This document shows positions 16,423-23,636 of a stretch of 64,000 nucleotides of DNA, piece after piece (position 1 is the first letter of the stretch; each line of letters begins with the position of its first letter). Source of the DNA: Flavobacterium sp. ASV13 (GTDB lineage: Bacteria; Bacteroidota; Bacteroidia; Flavobacteriales; Flavobacteriaceae); contig NZ_JQJY01000003.1 in NCBI RefSeq assembly GCF_000745775.1, forward strand, positions 248,001-312,000, given 5' to 3'. Position numbers and translations under genes: made by a program. Below the pieces are notes generated by a model that was given only the letters and a program-made list of their open reading frames with translations, was not told the origin of the DNA and did no database searches.

Positions 16423-19400
16423 TTAAAAGTTATTTAGCCAAACTCTTATTTTATTTTTATTATTTGATTTAGCCTCTCCTGCAATCTTTTTTGCTTGTAA
16501 AATTTCAATAAATTGCCAATTGATTTCATTCTCTTCAAAAAGTATTTGAGATTTAGAACGAATATCTTTATATGGTTTTTCCATTAAATCTTTTAAAATT
16601 AGAATCTCTTCTTTAGTCAGTTTATTGCCAACTGAATTTATTAGCTTAACTTTCATACTAGTTTCCAATTTATTAGAGAAAATATTTTTTAATCTATTAA
16701 AATTCAACCATAAATCGAAATTTTTAATCTTGTTTTTACTATTAATTAATAACTGAGAAACTTCGATTGCTAATTCTTCATTTAATAAATAGTCATCCAA
16801 AATTTGATCTTTGATAATATAATTCTTCAATTCTTCTTTAAGAGTAAAATCTTTTAAAAGCAGAATAAAATCCTCAACTTCTAATTCTTTTTTATATTTT
16901 TTATAAAAGTCTAGATAACTAGCCCAATTTCTTATTAACAATTTTATTTGTACTCCTGGATAAACTGATTTTATTTCCTTAAAGCTGTAAACATTGAGTG
17001 GAATTATATCGTATTGAATAAGTTTTTCAACTTTATCTTTACTAATTAATTTGTAATCAAATTCATCAGCTAATTTATACTGCTTTGGAATGCTTTTTTT
17101 CACAAAAACACTATATGCTTCTATTGTTAAACTATCATTACTTATTAATTTTAAAATAAATTCATTTTGTAATTCTTTTTCTTTATCAACTTTAATAACT
17201 GTTGAAGCTAAAATTAGGTAATTTTCATTCAGAAAAGTATTAAGAATTTCATTAAAAGAATTATCATAATTCCAGTAATAATCATATACATTTATCCAGC
17301 TTGCTTTTATTTTATTTTCTTTAACTAACAAATCACAGTCAATTAATTTGTCAATTTCATTAAAATCTAACAACTTATTTACTTGCTTTTGTAAAAATAT
17401 AAGCTTTGTATCTTCTTCTACATTTATATTATTAAGAATATATAAAACATAAAGGGCAGTTTCATTTTGATCATATTCTAATTGTGAATAAATATTCCTA
17501 GCATATAAATTATAATTATCTAATTGTAAATATTTTATAATTTCATCAAGATTGTTTTCGTAAATATAAGTCAGATTCGATTTATTAAATCTTTCTAAAT
17601 CAAATGAGGCACCCAACTTATATTCCATTACTGTTTTTAGATTGTTATATGTAATCTCATATCTATTATTTTCATAAACAATATCAAACAGTTTATTGAA
17701 TTCATTATTAAAAGATAATAGTTCTCTAAATTTAACATCAAGAACTTCCTTACCTAAAATATTTTGAACTCTATCAAAAGAGTTTTGTTCATGAAAATCA
17801 TGCAAAATACTAAAATCATTAGCTATGTATGAACTTAATTCTTTATTTTTATTTGTATATAATAAAGTGGCGTCATCAGCAACACTTAATAATATATATA
17901 ATATCCGCTTTTTGTCCTCATCAATAAAATTAGGATCTTTTTCTATAGTGTTCCAAAACTTATCCCAACTTTTGGCTAACTCAGTTATAAATACTTTACT
18001 TTGATTTCCTTCATATATAAAATAACTCAAAAAATCCCAAATTCTTCTACTATTCCAATTTGCAATTGTATCTAATAGAGCTTGAAATTTCTCTTGATAA
18101 TTTAATTTAAAGGCTGTTATATGACTTACTAAATCAACGTTTAAAATTCGATCATTCTTAAAATTATTGAGAGGCAATTCTTCTATTATGTCATCAAGAT
18201 TTGATAATTCATAATCAAAAGATTTAGGCTCGCTTATTCTCGAAATAATATTAATTTTAAATTTTTGATCTGTTTCGTTTATTCCTCCCTTTTGAAAGAT
18301 CGAAATATATTCTTTATAATGTTCGTCAATATATCCATTTAATAATAAAAAAATCAATAGTGGATCATTGTAGATTCTGTCTTTTTCTTCTATAGAGATT
18401 TCCTCATAAAAACTATCAAGTTCTTTTTTTAATTTTTCTTTTGATAAATCTTTATTTTCAAGTATTTCCTTTAATGTCCAATTATTTAAATCATTTTGAT
18501 TATCTCGATTCTCCTTGATTTCATCTTCTTTTTCAAGAATTCTTTTATCGAGATTTAATATCAAATCATGCTTTTCAGAGTACAAATAACCAGTATTGAC
18601 ATCAATATCATTAAGTTTTAAACCTGTTGGATGATCGGAAGCATTGTTAAAGTATCTTATTTCGTTATCATAGAATTTATTTAAATCTAAACCATTATTA
18701 ATGATAATTTTAAAAGTTTTACGTTCAGAATTATACATCAATCCTCTAATAGATGAATCATTGATATGTTCTTTAATATGATACAAATAAATTGTATTCA
18801 AATCACTTATTTTCTTAATATTATCATTCTTTATATTTTTTATTTCTTCTTTAATTAAATTTACTTTTTCCTTTAAATCAACTAAAGAGTTTTTAATTAA
18901 TAGTTCCTTATTAAAAAACATTAAATCAATATTACTTTTACTAACATGTAATCTTGAAAAATCTTTCGGTCTTAAATTTTTATAAATTATGAGAGCTAAT
19001 AACTTTTCGGGGCTTAATTCTTCTTTTTCTAGTTTTTGCTGTTCTTTATATACTATGAATTCATTAATAATGTTTTTGAGAGTTCTATTATCAGTTATAA
19101 AGGAAGAAACTGTATTTATAAATTCTTTCGTAGGTTTGTTAAAAATATCCTTCCCCACAAAAATTTTATCTAATTTCTCATTCAAAACATTTTTTGAATT
19201 ACTATAATTAACAAACGGTATAGCTGGAATAATTAAATCAAAAAATTTTGTTCTATCTAATTCATTTAAAAAAAGATCATCTTTTATAGCGTACAAAAAG
19301 GTAACTTTACGAGGATCATTAGGTTTAATATTGCACAAATAGGAATTAAGAATAAAATTAATCTCCCTTAGTGTCCTATATATTTCTGTAGTATTAAATC

Positions 19401-20172
19401 TATCTAAATCTTCTATAACAACAATATCAATTGAAATTTTTTCAAAAAAATATAAAATTTCATCAATATGCTTGTTTAGTAAATCTTTACTTTCTGCCTT
19501 ATTTCCAAATTCAGCATCTTTTAGACTAATTTTATTTATTCTCAAATTTTTTAATAGCTCAATAAAAATTTGACCTATAACAGACATTGATGCAAGAGAT
19601 AGAACTATTAAAATAAAACAACTAAAATTAAAATCATCTGTTAACTTCCAATTATTAGGATTCAATTGATAACTGTAAAAACTCAATAACAAGTACGATG
19701 ATATTATAAGTAATAAAAATGCAGTTACTTTAATCCAGTTTTTAGGATCCAATACATTTAATTCACTAATTCGACTTATTCTCGATTCTGGTAATTTTTC
19801 TGCTTTTTGGCTGTAAATAATTTGTTGCAGGATATTTAGTTGAATTTGATCTTTAAATGTATCATATTCATTGGTTTCATTAAATGATGCAAGTGAAATA
19901 TTTAAAATTTCCAAATCAGGATACTGAGATTTGAAAGATTTTATTATTGTACTTTTACCAGAACCATATACACCTGATAATGCAAGATTTTTAACATCTT
20001 CATTATCAATTGCATTTTTTAAATGCCTCAAATATTTTTTAACTTTCGGATCATCCTTTTTATCTAAAGGAGAAAGAATTTCTAATTCAATTTCTTTCTT
20101 TTGATCATCATTCATTATTTCAGAAGAATTTTCATCTTCTTCAATATTTTGATTTACGTTTTGATCTATCAT
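16423..20172 (-). CDS. YobI/KAP-like membrane-anchored P-loop NTPase
   Basis: A 1249-aa protein. Walker A GVYGSGKST is at residues 67-75 in a KAP-like N-terminal NTPase. Two hydrophobic segments (~148-170 and ~182-206) are inserted between Walker A and Walker B (IDIVVIEDLDRF, ~247-258), an arrangement known for KAP and YobI NTPases. A helical remainder of about 900 residues follows, with no recognised nuclease motif. It probably sits at the inner membrane with both ends cytoplasmic. KAP-type NTPases include phage-exclusion proteins (PifA), so a defence or membrane-surveillance role is possible but inferred. The gene looks more AT-rich than its neighbours and stands alone, which suggests acquisition by transfer. 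Confidence 0.7.
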   Translation of the reverse strand: MIDQNVNQNIEEDENSSEIMNDDQKKEIELEILSPLDKKDDPKVKKYLRHLKNAIDNEDVKNLALSGVYGSGKSTIIKSFKSQYPDLEILNISLASFNETNEYDTFKDQIQLNILQQIIYSQKAEKLPESRISRISELNVLDPKNWIKVTAFLLLIISSYLLLSFYSYQLNPNNWKLTDDFNFSCFILIVLSLASMSVIGQIFIELLKNLRINKISLKDAEFGNKAESKDLLNKHIDEILYFFEKISIDIVVIEDLDRFNTTEIYRTLREINFILNSYLCNIKPNDPRKVTFLYAIKDDLFLNELDRTKFFDLIIPAIPFVNYSNSKNVLNEKLDKIFVGKDIFNKPTKEFINTVSSFITDNRTLKNIINEFIVYKEQQKLEKEELSPEKLLALIIYKNLRPKDFSRLHVSKSNIDLMFFNKELLIKNSLVDLKEKVNLIKEEIKNIKNDNIKKISDLNTIYLYHIKEHINDSSIRGLMYNSERKTFKIIINNGLDLNKFYDNEIRYFNNASDHPTGLKLNDIDVNTGYLYSEKHDLILNLDKRILEKEDEIKENRDNQNDLNNWTLKEILENKDLSKEKLKKELDSFYEEISIEEKDRIYNDPLLIFLLLNGYIDEHYKEYISIFQKGGINETDQKFKINIISRISEPKSFDYELSNLDDIIEELPLNNFKNDRILNVDLVSHITAFKLNYQEKFQALLDTIANWNSRRIWDFLSYFIYEGNQSKVFITELAKSWDKFWNTIEKDPNFIDEDKKRILYILLSVADDATLLYTNKNKELSSYIANDFSILHDFHEQNSFDRVQNILGKEVLDVKFRELLSFNNEFNKLFDIVYENNRYEITYNNLKTVMEYKLGASFDLERFNKSNLTYIYENNLDEIIKYLQLDNYNLYARNIYSQLEYDQNETALYVLYILNNINVEEDTKLIFLQKQVNKLLDFNEIDKLIDCDLLVKENKIKASWINVYDYYWNYDNSFNEILNTFLNENYLILASTVIKVDKEKELQNEFILKLISNDSLTIEAYSVFVKKSIPKQYKLADEFDYKLISKDKVEKLIQYDIIPLNVYSFKEIKSVYPGVQIKLLIRNWASYLDFYKKYKKELEVEDFILLLKDFTLKEELKNYIIKDQILDDYLLNEELAIEVSQLLINSKNKIKNFDLWLNFNRLKNIFSNKLETSMKVKLINSVGNKLTKEEILILKDLMEKPYKDIRSKSQILFEENEINWQFIEILQAKKIAGEAKSNNKNKIRVWLNNF

Positions 20173-20454
20173 AAGTACATTTGATTTTTTACTTTATAAT
20201 CCCAAAAACTTTTAAAAAGTAATAATATTTTTTGTTTAAAATTTAGCCTCTCTGTTTCATTTCATTTTTGTATTTTCTTTATTCATTAATAAAGATTAAA
20301 GATGCACAAAAATTCATAAACACCTTACGATTTTCCATAATAAAAACAATCATTTAAGTTATTGCTACTCTCCAAATATATACAAACAAAAAGCCTTCAA
20401 ACCAAGTACAAACACCTGATTTTAAAGCCAACAAATAATCTTTCTAATTAAAAC

Positions 20455-21252
20455 CTAAATCCCAAAAAAGCTTTTAGAATTCCTAGTCGTTTCCTCTGCC
20501 ACTTTAGCTAAAGTAATCCCTTTAAACTGTGCAATTGTTCCGGCTACATACGGCAGAAAAGCAGGTTCGCAACGACGTTCGTGATATTTCTTTAAGAGAC
20601 TGTTCGGGACATTTTTAGGAAGCATAAACGGCGCATCAGTTTCAATCATCATTCGGTCTAGCGGTACGTACTGAATGACTTCTTTTAAAGGACTGAAACG
20701 TTTGGCATCTGAAATCGCTCCCGTAAAACCCAAATAAAATCCGTTATCGAGATAGGTTTTGGCTTCCTGCATCGTGCCCGTAAAACAATGCACAACGGCT
20801 TTGGGCAATTGCGGTAAATAGTCTTTGGTAATATTCATAAAAGAATTGAAAGCGCTTCTTTCGTGCAAAAACAAAGGTTTCTGAACTTCAATCGCCAATT
20901 CTAATTGGGCTTTATAACATTCTTCCTGTTTGTTTCGGGGCGAAAAGTCACGATCAAAATCGAGTCCGCATTCGCCAACCGAAACTACGTATTTCAGTTC
21001 TAATAATTTCCTGAGTTTCGAAATACTCTGCGCATCAAAACTTTTCGCATCATGCGGATGTATTCCCGCCGTAACGTACAACACGCCCGGATACTGTCTC
21101 GCAATCTTCGCCGATTCTTCGCTATTTCGTACGCTGGTGCCTGTGAGTATCATTTGCGATACATCGGCATCGAGCGCGTCTTGTACGACATCGTCTATGT
21201 CGTTTTGGAATTGTTTGTTGGTCAAATTAATTCCGATATCTATATAAGTCAT
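20455..21252 (-). CDS. TatD-family metal-dependent DNase
   Basis: A 265-aa TIM-barrel hydrolase. The start is set at MTYIDIGINLT, because the eight residues upstream in the longer frame do not belong to the family. Metal-site landmarks are seen: GIHPHDAKSF, SVGECGLDFDRDF (Glu), LFLHERSAF (His), VVHCFTGT (His) and MIETDAPFMLP (Asp). The family is a 3'-5' exonuclease on DNA and RNA and is linked to DNA repair and quality control. It follows rtcB on the same strand after a 217-nt repeat-filled gap, so co-expression with the RNA-repair genes is uncertain. Confidence 0.9.
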   Translation of the reverse strand: MTYIDIGINLTNKQFQNDIDDVVQDALDADVSQMILTGTSVRNSEESAKIARQYPGVLYVTAGIHPHDAKSFDAQSISKLRKLLELKYVVSVGECGLDFDRDFSPRNKQEECYKAQLELAIEVQKPLFLHERSAFNSFMNITKDYLPQLPKAVVHCFTGTMQEAKTYLDNGFYLGFTGAISDAKRFSPLKEVIQYVPLDRMMIETDAPFMLPKNVPNSLLKKYHERRCEPAFLPYVAGTIAQFKGITLAKVAEETTRNSKSFFGI

Positions 21253-21329
21253 ATTTTTAAAGTTACAAAGGCTCAAAGGGACAGAGGGACAAAGGTTTCT
21301 TCTCTTTGAGTCTTTTTGTTATTTTTTTA

Positions 21330-21469
21330 AGATTTTTAGAAGAAAGAAGCAAGAGACAAGACTTTTCAATCTTTCTTCTTGGCTCTTGTATCTTCTTTTC
21401 TAAATATTCAAAGAAGCAAGAAAGAAATCTCAAAAATCTTGCTTCTTGCCTCTTGCTTCTTGTTTCTTC
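21330..21469. repeat. Repeats of TTGCTTCTTG type between rtcB and tatD
   Basis: GAAGAAAGAAGCAAGAGACA at the left is complementary to two later, imperfect copies (TCTTTCTTCTTGGCTCTTG and TCTTGCTTCTTGCCTCTTGC), so the region can form alternative long hairpins. It reaches to the rtcB stop and may attenuate transcription into tatD. The repeat family is non-coding. Confidence 0.5.
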
Positions 21470-22891
21470 TTAGTCCTCTCGGCTTCCGTCATCTGCCATT
21501 CTAACCAATTTTGGAGTAAACTTCGCTACAACATCAACCAAATCCTGTTGTGCTTCCATCACCTGATGGATATCTTTATACGCCATTGGAGCTTCGTCCA
21601 GACCTGCTCCGATAAGCGTAACGCCATGATCTTTCAGGATCGATTTCATCTCGGTTGGTGTGATGTTTTTTATCGCTTGGGTTCTGCTCATTTGTCTTCC
21701 TGCTCCATGCGAAGCCGAATTAATGGCGTTCTCCTCGCCTTTTCCTCTCACCAAAAATCCCGGTGCGGTCATACTTCCCGGAATGATTCCCATAACGCCT
21801 TTTCCGGCTGGGGTTGCTCCTTTTCTATGTACGATCACTTCTTCGCCATTCCAGATTTCTTTCCAGGCAAAATTATGATGGTTTTCGACTTTGGCTAAAA
21901 TCGTCGCACCCAAAGCGCGTTCCATTTTGTTATGGATAATCTCGTGACAAGCCGAAGCATAATCTCCCGCCAAATTCATCGCCATCCAGTATTCCTGACC
22001 CAATTGCGAATTCATATCTAAATACGCTAAGTTTTTTGCCACTTCTGGAAGTTTACATTCGTCTTTGGCGATTTTAGTATAATGTCCCGCAATTGTGGCT
22101 CCCATTCCGCGTGAACCGGAATGCGTTAACAAAGCGACGTATTTTCCTTTTGGGATATTCAAAACGGCATCGTCTTGCGCAAATTCCATGATTCCGAATT
22201 CCACAAAGTGATTTCCACCACCCGAAGATCCTAATTGCGACCAGGCTTTATCTTTCAAATTCTTCACAAACGGATTCATATTGAAAGTCTCATTCTCCAA
22301 AACCGCATGATCTGATTTGTATTGACCGTGAAATCCGTGACCTGCTCCAAAAATGGAATTCGCAATTAATTCTTTTTTGAATTTGGCTTCGTTTTCAAAG
22401 TAAAAATCTTCTGGAATATCATAAACTGATAATGCCATTCTACATCCAATATCAACTCCAACACCATACGGAATAATAGCATTTTTTGTAGCAAGAACTC
22501 CGCCAATCGGTAATCCGTAACCTTGGTGCGCGTCTGGCATTAAAGCTCCGGCAACCGTAACAGGAAGTTTCATGGCGACTTCCATTTGTTTTCTGGCTCC
22601 GTCTTCGATATGATCTAATCCATAAGCCGAATACGCATTTGGTTTTTCATTTAAAGCAATGAAATCTTCTGGCTTTTCATTCGATTTTTCGATCAAAGCC
22701 ACAGCCAGTTTGCTGAAGATTTTATCTTCTATATAGTTTTCTGGAGTTTCTAAGACATTTTTGAAATTGGTAATCATTTCGTCTCTTGTGAATCCGTTTC
22801 TTTTGCTGTTTATTTTTAATGCGATTCCAATTATTTTTCCTTCTGGGAATCCTAATTCTAATATATCTGTACCGTTTATTTGTGTTTTCAT
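21470..22891 (-). CDS. rtcB: RtcB RNA ligase (3'-phosphate/5'-OH, GTP-dependent)
   Basis: A 473-aa ligase that joins RNA 3'-phosphate or 2',3'-cyclic phosphate ends to 5'-OH ends using GTP and Mn2+. The catalytic set is intact: D147 and C150 (GVGVDIGC), N227-H228 (GGGNHFVEFG), H257 (LTHSGSRG), H338/H339 (ENHHNFAW), and the guanylylated His at 395 (SASHGAGRQMSRTQA). It lies downstream of rsr and the Y-RNA-like array on the same strand, an order close to the rsr-yrl-rtcB operons known in other bacteria. No rtcA cyclase or rtcR activator lies nearby. Its likely job is to repair cleaved tRNA or other RNA. Confidence 0.96.
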   Translation of the reverse strand: MKTQINGTDILELGFPEGKIIGIALKINSKRNGFTRDEMITNFKNVLETPENYIEDKIFSKLAVALIEKSNEKPEDFIALNEKPNAYSAYGLDHIEDGARKQMEVAMKLPVTVAGALMPDAHQGYGLPIGGVLATKNAIIPYGVGVDIGCRMALSVYDIPEDFYFENEAKFKKELIANSIFGAGHGFHGQYKSDHAVLENETFNMNPFVKNLKDKAWSQLGSSGGGNHFVEFGIMEFAQDDAVLNIPKGKYVALLTHSGSRGMGATIAGHYTKIAKDECKLPEVAKNLAYLDMNSQLGQEYWMAMNLAGDYASACHEIIHNKMERALGATILAKVENHHNFAWKEIWNGEEVIVHRKGATPAGKGVMGIIPGSMTAPGFLVRGKGEENAINSASHGAGRQMSRTQAIKNITPTEMKSILKDHGVTLIGAGLDEAPMAYKDIHQVMEAQQDLVDVVAKFTPKLVRMADDGSRED

Positions 22892-22908
22892 TTTTTTTCT
22901 TTTTTTAA

Positions 22909-22988
22909 GATTATAGAATAAAGAGAATAGAAAATAGACTTATCCAAAGCCTCAAAATCTATATTCTATTCTCTTTATTCTATAATCT
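22909..22988. repeat. Long inverted repeat (ATAGAATAAAGAGAATAG family) in front of rtcB
   Basis: Arms at 22909-22940 and 22957-22988 are complementary over about 32 bp with only one or two mismatches. The hairpin lies between the last Y-RNA-like element and the rtcB start, 17 nt from the ATG. The same word family recurs at 30257, 31536 and 32040. It could act as a processing site or partial terminator that uncouples the RNA array from rtcB. Confidence 0.65.
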
Positions 22989-23027
22989 AATTTCTATACT
23001 CTAATTTCTTTTTTAATTAATAATTTT

Positions 23028-23099
23028 AAAAGAGGTAACATTTAGGAATGGTTTAAATTTCTTTGGAACGAAGGAACCATTTCCTGACGACACTCTTTT
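23028..23099 (-). ncRNA. Y-RNA-like element 5 (no tRNA-like domain)
   Basis: About 72 nt. Lower stem AAAAGAG/CTCTTTT, then internal loop TGTCGTC opposite AAATGTTAC, then upper stem AGGAAATGGTT/AACCATTCCT with one extra A on the 5' side. The apical part carries TTCCTTCG, the variant of the YTACTTCG shared by the other elements. The loop pairs GU with AC and leaves a C unpaired, like the bulged C of Ro60-binding stems. It is the last of five tandem copies and ends about 40 nt before the hairpin in front of rtcB. Confidence 0.65.
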
Positions 23100-23101
23100 T
23101 T

Positions 23102-23186
23102 TAAGAGTAATATTCTATAAGCGACTTTTAGGATTCGAACCTAATATTATCATGCCACGAAGTAGCGCTTTATAGACGGCATCTTA
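23102..23186 (-). ncRNA. Y-RNA-like element 4, with isolated tRNA T-arm
   Basis: About 85 nt. Lower stem TAAGA/TCTTA, internal loop TGCCGT opposite AATATTAC, upper stem CTATAAAGCG/CGCTTATAG with a bulged A, then CTACTTCG. The apical region holds a perfect T-arm at 23128-23144: stem TTAGG/CCTAA with 7-nt loop TTCGAAT. No D-arm or acceptor-like stem is present, so this looks like a reduced copy of element 1. Confidence 0.7.
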
Positions 23187-23192
23187 TTTTTT

Positions 23193-23261
23193 GAAAAAGC
23201 AATACTTTATAAGAGTTAATATTCAATCTAAACGAAGTAGCTCTTATACACGACATTTTTC
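23193..23261 (-). ncRNA. Y-RNA-like element 3 (no tRNA-like domain)
   Basis: About 69 nt. Lower stem GAAAAA/TTTTTC, internal loop TGTCGTGT opposite AAAGTATTGC, perfect upper stem ATAAGAG/CTCTTAT (23241-23247 with 23209-23215), and the shared CTACTTCG. The apical loop is short and AT-rich with no tRNA-like arms. It may represent the bare Ro60-binding module. Confidence 0.65.
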
Positions 23262-23267
23262 AGTTTT

Positions 23268-23403
23268 AAAAAGAAGTAAAAAGCAATAAGAGAAACGGGG
23301 CTTGTCTTGCCAGAGTCGAACTGGATAACCTTGCTGATTTTACAACTTCGCTATTCCTCCCCTAAATGGTGACGAAGTAACTCTTATTTACGACATTCTT
23401 TTT
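23268..23403 (-). ncRNA. Y-RNA-like element 2, with partial tRNA-like domain
   Basis: About 136 nt. Lower stem AAAAAGAA/TTCTTTTT, internal loop TGTCGTAA opposite TGCTTTTTAC, perfect upper stem ATAAGAG/CTCTTAT. TTACTTCG can pair with a later CGAAGTTG. Inside is a T-arm at 23310-23324 (stem CCAG/CTGG, 7-nt loop TTCGACT) and a GGGG (23359-23362) that can pair with CCCC (23297-23300). A TAGC-type D-arm start is visible but its stem is poor. Part of the tRNA mimicry has therefore decayed or been remodelled. Confidence 0.7.
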
Positions 23404-23411
23404 TTATTTTT

Positions 23412-23554
23412 AAAACAAGGCAACTGGCAATAAGTGACATATCCTGCTCTAACCACTGAGCTACATTTCTGTAATTAAACAGAATTGGTGGGGATCGAAC
23501 CCACGTCCCGGGCGTTATCAATGCGAAGTAACACTTATCTACGACACTTGTTTT
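23412..23554 (-). ncRNA. Y-RNA-like element 1, with circularly permuted tRNA-like domain (YrlA-like)
   Basis: About 143 nt, first in the array. Lower stem AAAACAAG/CTTGTTTT, internal loop TGTCGTAG opposite TGCCAGTTGC, perfect upper stem ATAAGTG/CACTTAT (23532-23538 with 23430-23436), then TTACTTCG. Inside, reading 5'-3' on the minus strand: a T-arm (23504-23488; stem GTGGG/CCCAC, loop TTCGATC); an acceptor-like stem CAATTCT/AGAAATG with one A-A mismatch, extended by 2 bp and closed by a 6-nt loop (23487-23464); the TA expected for U8-A9; and a D-arm (23461-23446; GCTC/GAGC, 8-nt loop AGTGGTTA with GG). Acceptor ends are thus joined and the RNA opens at the anticodon side, as in YrlA RNAs. Confidence 0.85.
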
Positions 23555-23586
23555 TTATTCTATTTTCAATGAACTTATTTCTTTTA

Positions 23587-23624
23587 CAAATATTCAAATC
23601 ATACTGCGCAATTATTTTGCGCAG
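23587..23624 (-). promoter_or_regulatory. Operator-promoter of the Y-RNA array
   Basis: The palindrome CTGCGCAA-N5-TTGCGCAG at 23604-23624 is followed on the minus strand by 9 nt and AATATTTG (23594-23587), a near -7 box. There is no good TTTG at -33. The same layout, with an identical palindrome and spacing, precedes rsr. The site is 12 nt after the rsr stop, so the array can be transcribed apart from rsr. Confidence 0.65.
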
Positions 23625-23636
23625 AAGATTCTTTTT

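Noticed and set aside
23446-23504. A normal tRNA gene
   Set aside because: D-arm and T-arm are in the wrong order for a tRNA, the acceptor stem is closed by a loop, and there is no anticodon arm. It is better explained as a permuted mimic in a Y-RNA-like transcript.
23028-23554. CRISPR array
   Set aside because: The shared words are short, the spacing is irregular (about 70-150 nt), and each copy has its own paired arms. No cas gene is present.
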